The position numbers and the translations under genes were made by a program. Below are positions 49,205 through 61,412 of a stretch of DNA of 64,000 bases, piece by piece (the stretch's first letter is position 1; each line of letters starts with the position of its first letter). Source of the DNA: Kudoa neothunni (Eukaryota > Cnidaria). The notes below the pieces were generated by a model. It searched no databases, was not told the origin of the DNA, and was given only the letters and a program-made list of their open reading frames with translations. The stretch spans positions 310,001 through 374,000 of the forward strand of contig OZ199840.1 of the NCBI GenBank assembly GCA_964304625.1, in the 5' to 3' direction.

Positions 49205-49995
49205 CATACGATATAACCTTATGCAATTATTACTTCTGAAATAAAATATATTACAGAATATTTTTATTATTTTTATAATTTATTAGTAAACATATTATTT
49301 AATGATATATTAGTTATTATATTTATTGATAACGTTATTTTATAGTGTTAGAATAGATCTAATTATTTTATTATTAAAATATCATCCATTTAATCAAACA
49401 TTTTCTTAGAAAATTTAAGCTAAATTTATATTTTGAATACGCACATTTACTTTTTTATAATTCTTTGCAAAAAAGCCAGAAATGCTATAATGGAACTAAT
49501 TTTATCAAATAATTACCAAAAAATAATTTCTTAATTTATAAAAATTTATTTTGTATCCAATTATAAAAAACAAATTCCAATTATGTGTCGCCTTAATAAT
49601 AATGAATAATTAAATTTGGCAGGGCACCTAGTTGACGCATGAGTTATAAAAGGTTGTACAATACCCTAGTTATTAGAATTTTCAACTTAATAATATAACT
49701 GCCTTATTATCATTAAAAGCTTATTTGTTTGAAATAACAAATTTGTCGTTACCTATAAGTGCGTTAGAAATATACTGAGATTATATTTTTGTAGGTATAT
49801 TTTCAGCTGCATCATAATTACTACTTATAACTACATCGATTATTTAAAGCGGTGGTTTATTATTGTCAATTTATTGCGAAAAAGATGAATAAATAATCCA
49901 ATGTCATGAAAGGAGGCAAATTTTTAATTCTGACAATTTCTAAAATAAGGAGTAAAATCAATTTATTGGATTTTCTCATTTTATAATTATTATAG
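49205..49995. other. Intergenic stretch after Kunitz gene B
   Basis: Holds the AATAAA at 49240-49245; otherwise AT-rich with nothing recognised. Confidence 0.5.
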
Positions 49996-50798
49996 CTATC
50001 GATCGATTTAATTCTACTCTACATTTGGTATTTGTAGCCAATGATTATTTATGCAGAATAGTCGTCAAACTTGATTCTTGTGAATCCGGAAGTTTAGTGA
50101 AAATTTTAGCGAAGATTCTAAGCCACGCTTCAATCCTAGATATTGAGTTATACGAGAAGTTACCATTGGACGAAGTTGAGTCTACCTCATTTTATATATC
50201 TGCAGTATCAACAGAAACCAATACTGAAAAAGGAAAAAAATTGAATAAGATTAATTATAATAATTCCAAAAACAAATAAGGCTATTATGAAGAGCCATTA
50301 TCTTTTTCTGGCGATGACTTCGGTCGTATGGATTGTGTAGCACATAAAACAGTCAAAAATTATTAACCTATTGATTGTAATGTTGATTCCGAATAAATTG
50401 TAGAAAATAAACCCGACTATAATTATAGCTTGATTTATGTCACTGTAGATGGTTGTGTAATTTGTTGGAATAGAATATATAATAAAAACAGGAATATAAT
50501 TATCGACACTTTGGACACCACCTCAACATCAGTTTATTTCTGAAGAAAAAGTGTAGATTCGCCTCAATCGTTATCGTTAGTAATTGAGACCAACAATGGC
50601 AGCATACGATTCTTTTATATTGATGGTATAACAAGGACAACTGAAAGATTCGATCAATCTGTAGTCACCCCCAGAACTGCTAGACATAAAGGGCGTGTAT
50701 TTGGGCTGGTATGTCACGCTGTTGAAGCAAGCCCACATAGATTGCATTATTGTGCAAGCGTTGGAGAGGATCGTTCTTATAATATGGAAACAATGTGA
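49996..50798 (+). pseudogene. WD-repeat protein remnant, copy B
   Basis: Matches 7749-8551. The YVTVDGCVICWN stretch is continuous with upstream DYNYSL here, where copy A has a stop, but a stop after SVYF breaks it here. The different breaks in the two copies point to independent decay after duplication, or to both being non-functional. Confidence 0.5.
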
Positions 50799-51155
50799 AC
50801 AATAGCTTACAAATAAAAAAGTCTATTTTACATTATCAAGATTTTTTTCAATGACGATTGTGCCTCATTATGATTACAATACAGATACAGACAACAACGA
50901 TTATTGGGTAGGTGGATATTGCGAATTTGTTGTTATGTATCCTTATTTTATAGTTTTATAAGGTGCAGTTCTATATTAAAGTCTTGAAGCTATTACGGAA
51001 ACATTTTGAATTATTTATTAAGGTAAAGTTTTATATGCTGAAACTTTTTAGAGTGAATGAACTATATCTACGAAAAAATCAGCCGAAAAAAGTCACGACA
51101 TCATGCCGAATCTTGGTAGCCGGTAAGTAGTATCCCATTACCCCCAAAAATATAT
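50799..51155. other. Intergenic stretch with the 90-bp dispersed repeat
   Basis: Includes a copy of the repeat described at 8796-8890 (about 51040-51130). Confidence 0.5.
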
Positions 51156-51418
51156 CTAAGCAGTCAGTAAATCCTTATATTCTGTGTTGCATAAGCAGTA
51201 ACACCTGGGGCTTTGTTCAAAATATTTTCTTTGCACACTTTCGATGTTTTTGGGGACTTCAGTATTCCATATTATACCATTTTTGTCGGAGTATACATCA
51301 AGGAATTCAATATCATTACCACCAGATTCGAAAGAATTATACGAGTTATCGCTATACTGTTCCACATCAACGGATTCACTGCAGTAACTTTCAGAACTAT
51401 CTGAATATAGTAAGGCCT
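51156..51418 (-). pseudogene. Possible piggyBac N-terminal scrap, copy B
   Basis: Same as 8908-9170, with the acidic head and GIIWNTEVPKN. Confidence 0.35.
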
Positions 51419-51828
51419 CTGTTATGTGTTAGAGAAGGGACACGTATCCAAACCAACAAATAATACTAATAACTAATAAGGCCCTATATTCACGTTCGGG
51501 GTCCGCCATATCTAATAAGGAATTTTAACAAACACTTTGTTTGTTATTTTTCCTCTCACAACAGTCTCGATATTGCGAGGTGTGATATAGGGTAGTCGAC
51601 ATTTTTTTCAGATTTCTGTAACCAACATTGTAACCTTTTCGATGTATATAGGCTTCTACTCTAGCGCTATACCTAAAGATACGAAATAACATTTAAAAAG
51701 TGCATTTTTTGTAAAATTCAGGGTTTTTTTATTGGACAGTGGTTACTTCAATTTTAATCCGATGAATCCACAACATTACACATTCGAACGATCGGTATTG
51801 TGGGGAAGAAAAAAATTTTGTTACAAAA

Positions 51829-52267
51829 TTGGAACTACTAAATATTATGATTCAATTATCTCAACCTGAAATGCCAAAAAGTCCCTCTATAGCGCCAGAG
51901 GATACCATGAATTCTGTTATTGTGAGTTTTATTCAAATTAAAATTAGTTATCCTTCTCTGAATAGAATTGTATTTAATAAATCTGATATAATGAACTTCA
52001 ATGTTGTTCTCTCAGTAAAGGAATTACAAATAAAAATACATTTAACTTCAAATTATGTTATATGTTTGGATTGTACCATACTACCAAAAAGGCAAATATT
52101 CTAGTGTTTTCAACACTGAGAAAGCAAACTTTTTGCTAATGATCTTAAATTACTGGTTTAAGTGGAACAGAAGGTTTCCTTCAAAATTTAAAGATGCTCT
52201 GTTTTTTAAAAATTCACTCTTCCTGGAGAAAGGAGGAAAAGTTGACGATAATACTGTTACTGATTAA
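51829..52267 (+). other. Unrecognised conserved open stretch, copy B
   Basis: Counterpart of 9553-10026, with frame changes relative to it. Family unknown. Confidence 0.25.
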
Positions 52268-52685
52268 GTAATTAAATTTTATAAGGTAAAAAGTAGATAT
52301 GAAATATAAAACATTAAATCTCGATGAGACCGCTTTTTCCTACGAACAATGCACTCAACGAACATATGATACAAAGAAAGAGTTGAATTAAAAGGAAATG
52401 AAACAATAAAAAATCATGAAATAGAATTATAATGTGCTTTATTTATAGGAGTAAAATTTCCACATAGTGTCATCGGTAAATTTAACGAGACAACCTGTTT
52501 TAAAGGAATTTATGAACTTTCTTTTAAATATTAACGATCAAAAAAGTGGTTGGATGTCTTAAATTATCTTCATGATATTTTAAAAACCCTTGATAAAAAG
52601 TTCGTATATTATTAGATCGACGCCTTTCACATCTTTAATTTAATAATACAAACAAATAGGTGTTTTTCTAGTCGCGCACGCGCAA

Positions 52686-52751
52686 ACCTCAGATATTGGG
52701 TAGTGATTTCTTATCAGGTAGTAAAAGTTCAGGTCCCGATTTAATTCGCAA
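52686..52751. other. 66-bp addition in copy B flanked by CGCAA
   Basis: Absent from copy A (about 10446). CGCAA lies at 52681-52685 and again at 52747-52751, so this is either an insertion with a 5-bp duplication in B or a microhomology deletion in A. Confidence 0.7.
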
Positions 52752-52918
52752 TATCGAGACCTTACTGTATATATTGTCGGATGCACTCACATCTACAGTG
52801 GTGTGATTCGATATTCTCTCCAGATTATCGTCGTTGTTTGTTTCGTTATTTTCTCTTATTTTATTCGATAGAATCTATTTAATTTTAATAAGATGCGTAT
52901 AATAATTTTTACACTTGT

Positions 52919-53147
52919 TTAAACTAATAAAAACGTGGAGTCTAATAGACCCCCAAAAGCGCAAAGTGTATTAAGTTTACTTATTTCCCTTATAACTTTA
53001 ATATTTTTATAAAATAAAATAACATCCATATGTTCCTTTTTAGAGAATACACCGGATATAAATCTTATCTGATTCCAATAAGTATATAAAGTTAGTAACA
53101 CAAAATGCTTTGGGGTCTAATAGACCCCAAAGCGCTCGAAAGGTTAA
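52919..53147. mobile_element. 229-bp piggyBac-type MITE, copy B
   Basis: TTAA-bounded counterpart of 10602-10830, with the palindrome TTTGGGGTCTAATAGACCCC near its right end. Confidence 0.6.
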
Positions 53148-54127
53148 AACTTCGCAATTGTCATAATTGAAAGTCATGGATGTTATCTTCTACATCAATG
53201 ACTTTGTCAATGTTTTCTGGCGGTAAAATGACAATATAGGTACATTCATCAGGGAAAAATTCATCAACCTGATCATATAGCATCGCTTAGTCTGACTAGC
53301 CTCTCGAAACTCATGACAGGGAATTAGGGAACCTCGTGGGTTAATAATAAAGACATAATATTGTGAAGCATTTCATCATATAAAGAATAAAACAACTTTT
53401 TTTAATTTTACATAAAATAAACTTTAAGTTATTTAGAATATTTTTAAATAAAACGTATTATTATGAAAAAATTTCTGTTTTTCTATTTAAGTCAATTATT
53501 AGTAAGAAAATTTGAAAATGTGAGTACTCACCTATTATCTATTATGTATAAATTAACTTTTCATAATTCTTAATTGCTACTTGAAAATCGTAAAATTTCG
53601 TCATTTCAAAATTTTTTTATAAATTTTCGTTAAATATTTAAAAAATATAGATAGAAACTTAGAAATTATTAAAATCAAGCATCACGATTATTTGAATATT
53701 CATTAATTTTAATATCGTCCACAATGTTACGTAGAAGGTTCGTTTTATATTGACTTAGAAAATTATATTATTCTCAATTAACAAGAATTATTTACTCAAG
53801 CTTTTTATCATAATTTTTTTCCAATAAAGTCAAGCTCAAAATATTAATATTTTAATCTTGAAATTTATTAACATAATCAAATCACAAGAGCTTAAACTAT
53901 AATTGCAGTCATAACAAACTAATTCGGGATTAATATAAAATAGATGAAAATTTATGAAATCACATAATTAAAAAAAGCATCGGAGATCATATTTTCTCTC
54001 TAACGTCGCAAACAAAATTCAAAAAACAATAAATTCAATCAATGATTTAAAATATCAAATAATGTTACGTGATCGAAAAATTTTTATCATTAATATTACC
54101 TATAAACTATAGTTAACAAAAATGAAT
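53148..54127. other. Intergenic stretch and 3' flank of surface gene E
   Basis: AT-rich; no gene. Continuous with the surface gene that follows. Confidence 0.55.
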
Positions 54128-57100
54128 TTAATCCCTTTTCTTCTTCATTACCACGATACCAACTATTGCAATAACCACAACCACAGCAACGCAAGCAATA
54201 ATGATTCTAAAATCAGTTAATTCAAATATTAACATTTAAAAATGTTTACATAAGTTTGGTTTTATCCCTAAAAAATGTTAAATTAAAAAAATCATTTTAC
54301 TAAACTCACCCTGAACTACTTTTTGCACCTACGATATATAACATTAAATTATATTGGGAACAAATAATATACCTTGTTGTATATCAACACCGCCAAAAAT
54401 TGTATCATCTTCAACACTGTAAACAGTCAAATAATAGTCATTTCCATCAGGTAAATTATTTATTTTGAATTCTTTACAGGTCACAAAGGCAGCACATCTG
54501 TCTACGTTTCTTCTCATGCAAGATTTTACTACCGCATTTGACTTGACACTGCTGTTACGTAACTCCCATCTGCATTTTGATTTATCGTTCATACTGGATG
54601 GAACTGTGGTGGTTACAATGAAACTGTTCCATCACGTGTAATGACGACTGATATCAATTTTGAGGAGTCAGTTGGGTTTACTTGTGGTGCACCTAATATA
54701 AGTTTCGTTTAAGAAATTCTTAATAGAGACATTAATTGAAGCATTAATTGTAATACTTGGTTCTATGATATGCTCTTGTGGTGAAGATTTTCCGATAGCT
54801 GTGACTAAAATTTTGTATGTATTTGCTGCTTCATACTCGGGAAATGTTATGGAAATGCAAAGGGGATTTGAAGAACAGGTGTTTGCGCTGTTAGCATCCT
54901 CAGCAAGCTGTGTATCTGAAGTATCCGGAACTGAAGATTTCGCTGTTGGTATTGGATCACCATCTGCCACTATGGCACAGCGATTCTAGCTATGTTGAGA
55001 TCTGCTGAACTTATACTGGGAGGAGCAGCTGAAGGGGGTACTGGTGCTGGTGCTACTGGGGCGGTAACAGGTGTCGTTACTTTCGATACCACAGGACATG
55101 TGTAATAGTCTGTGTAATCGTTACCAGTCTTCTTTTGTACGACATAACTACAAGTTGCAGTTGGATCCACGGAATTTAATCGTGCCTTCAATGACAAACC
55201 ATCCAATGTGATCTTATGTGTTATCGTTAATGTTGTTAACGCTATTAAAAATTTAAAGAGTAAATTATAACTTCAATAACCTGTTCGTATATCTGTGTAA
55301 TCTTTTATGCCGTAATCCTTATGTGCGATCACCCTGATGTCATAAGGTGTGTTTGGCTCAAGGTCTTCTATCGTAACTTGTTCGCTGCAAATTCCTCTGC
55401 ACGGGGCGTTACCATTGCATTTCGCATGGAAAAAGCTATCTAATCCGGTCGGACTTATTAAATACTCACAGGTAGGTTCAGTTGTCTTGTCTGATGGGGA
55501 ATTCCCACCAATAGCTGTAAGAGAGAGTGTTGTATCTGTTTTTGTAGGATCAGTAGTTCCATACGTTTTCCCATTCCGTTTGCTTTATAATTCATTATTT
55601 TTTAATATAAGTATGATGATTTACCTGTTCTTATGAATATATGTTCATTAAAATCCTTTGCAGAATTACTCGCTTCAAACGCGATCTCAATCATGTACGC
55701 TTTCCCCGGTGTAAGTGTTTGAATCACCAATTTCGTTGAGCAATCAGTTTTGCAACTGGAACCTTCTGTACTAGTATTATCACATGTTGTTGTAGTTAAG
55801 GTGTCTGGTTTGATTTTGTCTGCAAAGTAGTGTTTTAGAGTACATTTATCGATTATTGGTTCAGACTCTCTTTTAAATAAGGTACTATCAAATGACACTC
55901 CCTGATGCGTGTACACTGACAGGAGTCCTCCAGTTGGTTCAGTAATAGCTAATAAAAATAATACAAACTGCATATTGATTTAAGGATTACCAAATTTAGT
56001 TTGTTCGTAACCCTTCAAATCACCACTAGTAGCTTCTATGTCATGATGTCTTGTTTTGATTAAAATTTTATAAATCTTTTTCCCCGCAATGCCATTAAGT
56101 TCGACGTACTTACATGGAGCATAACAACTCTTGTCAGTTCCACCACAAATGGACGTATATTTTTCATTATCTCCTGCATTTTGAACATTTTTAAGACTGA
56201 AAAGACAGATTTCAGACGATGGAGAATTAGTAAATTTAATTCCCACTTTATCTTCAGTTTTGGCAATAATATAAAACTGGGGCTTATAAATATCAATATT
56301 TTTCTTCATATATTGATTGGGCATATTGTAAAAGAAACTGGGATAATTTTCGCACCTCACTTCATAATGCGGTAACAATAAATCAAAATCAACTGTGTTT
56401 GCTGTATTATCATTATTACAATCGTTCCCTTTGTTACCTTCCGCATATTTAATATCTTTATAATAAATAGGGCAATCTACAGGTGCACATGTTTTTGCTA
56501 CAAATTTCAATTTATTTTTGTCGGTTTCTACTGTAACCGTAGACACGCTAATTTGTGGATTAGTCAACAATGCTATATTCAGTTTATTTTTATGTTAAAT
56601 TAAATTTATTTACGTATTGAATATCCGAATACTTTTGCTCCTGTTCCGTTAGTTTTCTCTTTAATTTCACTTGTGTTGTCGCCTACGTAGACGAATATGT
56701 ATTTGGTTCTTGGTGAGAGTTTATCGTAAGTGATTTTATTCACGTCAATATTACATACGACAATACATTTACCCTCAGCACCAGAATCGCTAACCTTAGC
56801 AGTGCAGCTGTCGATATCTTTGAATTCAGCTGCTGTCGTAGTAGTAGGAGTAATTGAAATTTCCGCCTCGTTAGATCGCTTTAAAAGGCACTTTTTGTTA
56901 GCACCATAATCAGAACCTCCGAGGTTTATGTTAATTTGGTCTGGGCTATTAGTTTCACCTTTCACAACCTGATACTTGAGCGTTTTCGCTGGAGTTAGAG
57001 TAGGAGATGCTGCTGCTGCAGCTGGAGAATGTTGGCTTACTGCAGCATTGGTTTTTATTGATATTAAAACACCTACACATACATTAATATTAAAATTAAC

Positions 57101-57146
57101 TCAGGAAGGTACCTAACGCAAGGTAGAGAAATCCAGCTATTTTCAT
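54128..57146 (-). pseudogene. FN3-like surface protein, copy E, with frame changes
   Basis: Same exon order as the intact copy D. It has a signal peptide from 57146 (MKIAGFLYLALG, then a 40-bp intron), the cysteine modules, a Pro/Ala insert (PVAPAPVPPSAAPP) and a membrane helix with KKKRD at 54128. Compared with copy D, single bases are missing near 55577, 54978 and 54628, each of which breaks the frame; the rest is open. It is probably a recent pseudogene, or a sound gene with three errors. Loop sequences differ clearly from the other copies, for example the segment before KVFGYSIR and the C-to-C loop DNTSTEGSS. It belongs to duplication copy B. Confidence 0.8.
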
Positions 57147-57189
57147 GGTTGACAACTAAATGGCTTACCAATTGATAGCTCGGAATACA

Positions 57190-57270
57190 ATTGACCCGAA
57201 TTTCACTCATTTATAGATAAAGTGATTCATTCATTGTCAGATAACAAAAATCAGACTAGATAATATTTAT
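57190..57270 (-). promoter_or_regulatory. Conserved proximal promoter block, copy E
   Basis: Minus strand: TGACAATGAATGAATCA, then CTATAAATGAGTG, then AATTCGGGTCAATTG before the start, matching copies C and D. Confidence 0.5.
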
Positions 57271-57649
57271 TCAAGTTATTAAAAAATTAATCTAAATCAA
57301 TTTTGTTACCCAACTCAAATCGATATGGTAAATTAATTGACTTTTAATGGAACTAAAAGTTTCCCCATGCTGCATTTTTTAAGGAAATATCGACGTAAAA
57401 TACTAAGCTCTAAAAAAATAATAGTAATACTACTTATTATAGGGAATATTTAATGGAGAATACCGCTAATGCCCAGTTATGCCTGGCATTCTGTGATTAA
57501 AAATTTGAACTTTAGTTTTATTTTTGAATGGAGAAATTCTATGTAAGATTTAATCTAATTAGAACTTAAAACCTTGTAAATTTTATTTTTCTATTATAAT
57601 TGATGCATTTTAAAGCTTATCATTATTTTTGTAATGTGATGATTTAAAT

Positions 57650-58192
57650 CGGAGGCCGGAACCTTTTTTGGTGAGAGAACCACAAAGGCCACATATTTTT
57701 AAACCTAATTCCTCGAGAGCCATACGATATGTTTTAAAACTAAAAATAGAAGTGCATATGCACGCTATATGTAATTCCGACACTTTAAACTAAAAAAAGT
57801 CATTAAATTATTCTTAATAGCAATTTTAAGCTATTGCTAATCAATGAAGAATATTTCTCATCATCAGTTTGACTTCGGATTCTGCACGGTTTTGCAGACG
57901 GCTTTGTAGTCTGGTTGATAAGGGTTAAAATTAAACATCACTCAGGCTTTTAGATATTCATCCGTTAAATGTCGTTGTAGTTTTGTCTTAATATTTTTAA
58001 AATGTAGAAAGGCTGCTCAAATACATGCGCGGAGCTAAACACTTTCGCTATGACAAACTCACACGCAGCAGTGTATGATACAGTAGGTAACCGATTTTTC
58101 GCGGTGATCGTTTCGGTTATGCACAAAGAAGTTTAATGAAACATTTTTTTTAATTGAAAATTTGTTTGAGAATCATAGGTTCCCGATCCCTG
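57650..58192 (-). mobile_element. 543-bp deletion derivative of a ZBED/GTF2IRD2-like hAT
   Basis: The 8-bp target duplication ATTTAAAT flanks it (57642-57649, 58193-58200). The ends are CGGAGGCCGGAACC and (reverse complement) CAGGGATCGGGAACC. On the minus strand, 57860-57990 reads LQRHLTDEYLKA and QPDYKAVCKTVQNP, like the C-terminal end of GTF2IRD2-type hAT proteins. It is therefore an internally deleted copy of an autonomous element. Confidence 0.85.
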
Positions 58193-58200
58193 ATTTAAAT

Positions 58201-59579
58201 AAACTAAATTATGCGCACATTATACATTCAAATATAAATAGAGGTATTGGGCGAAATTAATGAGTATTTTAAAGTTTATTTTACAAATTATTGACCAAAA
58301 ATATAAAGACCTTAATTTTATGGGCAATTTAATTAACGACTAAAGTTCATTAATTTACTAAACAAAATCATTTAGTAATTTAAATAGGACTCAGTTCTAT
58401 TCACAATCTTACGATAATAATTAATCCTTCTAGTTATAAAATTTTTTATCAGTCTACAAGCGATAAAAAAATAAAATCAACCTAAGATGCGTCAAAATTT
58501 AAAATATTAATTGTTACTCTTTTTTTCAATTTTATAAAGGATATTAATGAGGTTTGAATAATCTGTGCGTTGTAACTTTCGTATTCACTATTTTAACATG
58601 ATTTCCCTATTTTTAAATAATTGAAACCTTTCTTTTTAACAAAAATACTCATTAGTTTAAATAAAAAAAATTTGATTAACAAAATATGATTAAATCTAAA
58701 ATATTACGGTATCTCTGGTTTTAAAAATTATAATCATGCTTTAACATCAACTGGTTTTCTTGGAGGAATGCACCCTTTTAAAAATTAACGCACTGTTTGA
58801 TTTCCCTAAAAAAATTTCTTCGTATTGAACCATTCTTAGATTAACGAAAACTTTGCGAATACATCGGTTAGATCAAATCGACAAATAATTTCTTATTAAC
58901 AACATGACACGTATTGAGAGTGGACTGTATTTTGTACGAAAGCAATTGTGAATAAAATTCTTATACTAAGTATAGAATGCGACGTCGTATATTTTCTTGC
59001 AGTATTTATATCATAATGAATTATTATTCGCGAAAAAATTATATAATGATTTGAATATTAACCTTAAGGTTTGGGGGTAAGGAATAATTAGGTCACTAAG
59101 AACAAAAACATTATTTAAAAAATTGTCTTATCAAATTTATAAACTTATCGAATTAGTTATTCCGACTGTTTTGTAAGAAAGTTTAGAAAAACCAACAAAT
59201 GAGTAAAAACTTATCGAAACGACGAATATAGTTTCAATCTCAATCGATATATTTGATAAAAAGAAATTTTCACATCTCAGGGATTCCAATGGAGCATAAT
59301 TTTCATTTAAGGAGTTATCACAAAAATTTAATTATTTGACAACTCTAAACACATCCTACATTGTTTTTAGTATGTGTATAGAGACGAAAATTATTCCAAT
59401 ATGGCATCAGCTTATAATCTCAAATTACATGTTTTATTTAAAATGATTACAATCGTTTTCGCTTAAATATACCCCTAATGTATGAAAATAAAAAATGCAT
59501 CCTAGATAATTTGGTTACGATTTAAATTTTAAGGGAAATGCTACATCTCTTGTAAATATGACTCTAATGCAGTGTTTCA
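58201..59579. other. Intergenic AT-rich stretch
   Basis: About 1.4 kb with no ORF and nothing recognised. Confidence 0.55.
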
Positions 59580-60970
59580 GTACAGGGGGTGCGGAGGTCA
59601 TTTTAGAATAAATTTAAAAATTAATCATAATTTATTCAATTCGTAATTTTCGTTAGTCCTCGTTTAAATCATGTAAGGACGTAATGTACAATAATATTTC
59701 TGGTTGTTTTTATATTAATCAGTTTCGATTCAAAAATCGGATTTGATAATTTATTCTGTTTGATTCTAGCTAATAGCGCAATAAGATAATAGTTAATATT
59801 AAGCCTGTTCAGCTTACAGAGTCTAACTATCGCTATTTTCATGTAAAATCGTAACTTTATTATCTCTCATAATAACATATTTATATGATTAAGCTATCAT
59901 TAGGTTGTCAGCATTTGTATCTACTTAAAAATAATCTATATCCATGAGTAAAAAACAACGATGTAATTTTAACTTTGTCTTCTATCTAAATTTGAGATCC
60001 ATCATTTATTTTCATAGTTTTTATTATGTTACGTTCCAAGTTTTACATTCAAATTTGTGCCTTGCCTCTGATATAAATCTATGTTAATTTATTCTTTAGA
60101 ATATAGGTAAAACAAGGATCAGAGCATTAATTTCTACACATTCATAAATGAATACCAATTTTAACAATACATATTAATTATTTTTATTCAAGTATATTTA
60201 GAAGACATATTTTTGGATCTGTTGAATTTTTATTAACCCACAGCCTCAAAATTTAATTAACATATGAATCAATATAGAATAAGGAAGCCGCTAGATTTAT
60301 TCAGCACAGAATAACATATGAAACAATCTTATCTACTTCATTATATACAAATAATAAATATTGGAATTCATTAAACTCTGAAAACGATTTTCATGTTTCA
60401 TAGTCCAATAAAAGATCCTGCATTGAATTACTCATGAAAACCCAGCGAGAGCAAGAGAACCGCCAGATCAAATAAATACGAAATAATATTTGATTTTTAA
60501 ATAATATTTCATGTGAACTATACGAATTGGGTATTTTTATTTGGCTCATTTCATTTTCACCTTCAAGTACAGAAATTATTTAAGCGACCATACTTTTTAT
60601 AGTTTAGTATTATGTTTATATTTATTTTTTACGTCTAATATTTTGGAATAATTATAATAACATAATTTATTAGAATTATTTATTACTTTACATAAAAATA
60701 GAATATATAAGCAGAAATGAATAATAGCTACATTCATTGAATGTTAAATCAAGAGGAATGAAAAGATATGGTTCCTCCGTTTTCAACTATGCATAGCAAA
60801 TTGAGTTAACCAAAACATTTTAGTTTTAATACATTTTTCATTGGTATTATTATTTGTATATTGAAATAAAAAGTATAATTGAGTCTTGACATTCATATGG
60901 AGGAAGGGGTGCGAAATGAACGCAGAAATTAGGATGGAGGTAGGGATGTAAAATTAGTAGGGAAACATTG
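59580..60970 (-). repeat. Non-coding 1.4-kb repeat, copy R3 (inverted)
   Basis: Reverse-complement match to R1 and R2. The ends read CAGTGTTTCAGTAC at 59580 and, in reverse complement, CAATGTTTCCCTAC ending at 60970, hAT-like inverted termini. Confidence 0.8.
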
Positions 60971-61412
60971 CGTTAGACAAGCACAACTCACAAACAAACA
61001 ATTAATCAGTAAATAACGCTGCCTTCCGATAATTACCGACAGTTAACATCATAAGAAGATTGGCACTACAATCTGTGTCAGGTTTTCAAATTAAAGAACT
61101 TTTCGTTAGCACCCAATAACAAACGAACGAAAGAGTGAGTATTGCCTGATCGGAACACGTTCTGATCATTTCAGGTCGCATGATGAGTTAAGTTTTTACT
61201 GTTTTCCGTCTTGAAATGTGCTACGTTACTCATAAAACAATAATATGTAACTTAATTCAATATAATATTTGCATTAAATCAATATAAATCGAGTTCAAAG
61301 TTAAAATAACATTTTCTAACCTGAGGGTATCCTACACGGCAAGGTTCCGCGTTTTCCTGCGCCGTCCAAATTAGTCAAAAAATTTTTCATGACCCAAGGT
61401 TGGGAAACATTG
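60971..61412. mobile_element. hAT-type terminus abutting a BEL/Pao fossil
   Basis: The reverse complement of 61390-61412 reads CAATGTTTCCCAACCTTGGG, a textbook hAT end. BEL/Pao coding sequence starts right after it. The other end was not found, so only the terminus is supported. Confidence 0.5.

Larger units (their letters stand above)
42347..54030. repeat. Segmental duplication, copy B
   Basis: Second copy of 1-11711, same orientation and same gene order. Beyond 54030 it continues without a break into the surface gene on the minus strand, showing what the full unit contains. Confidence 0.95.
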
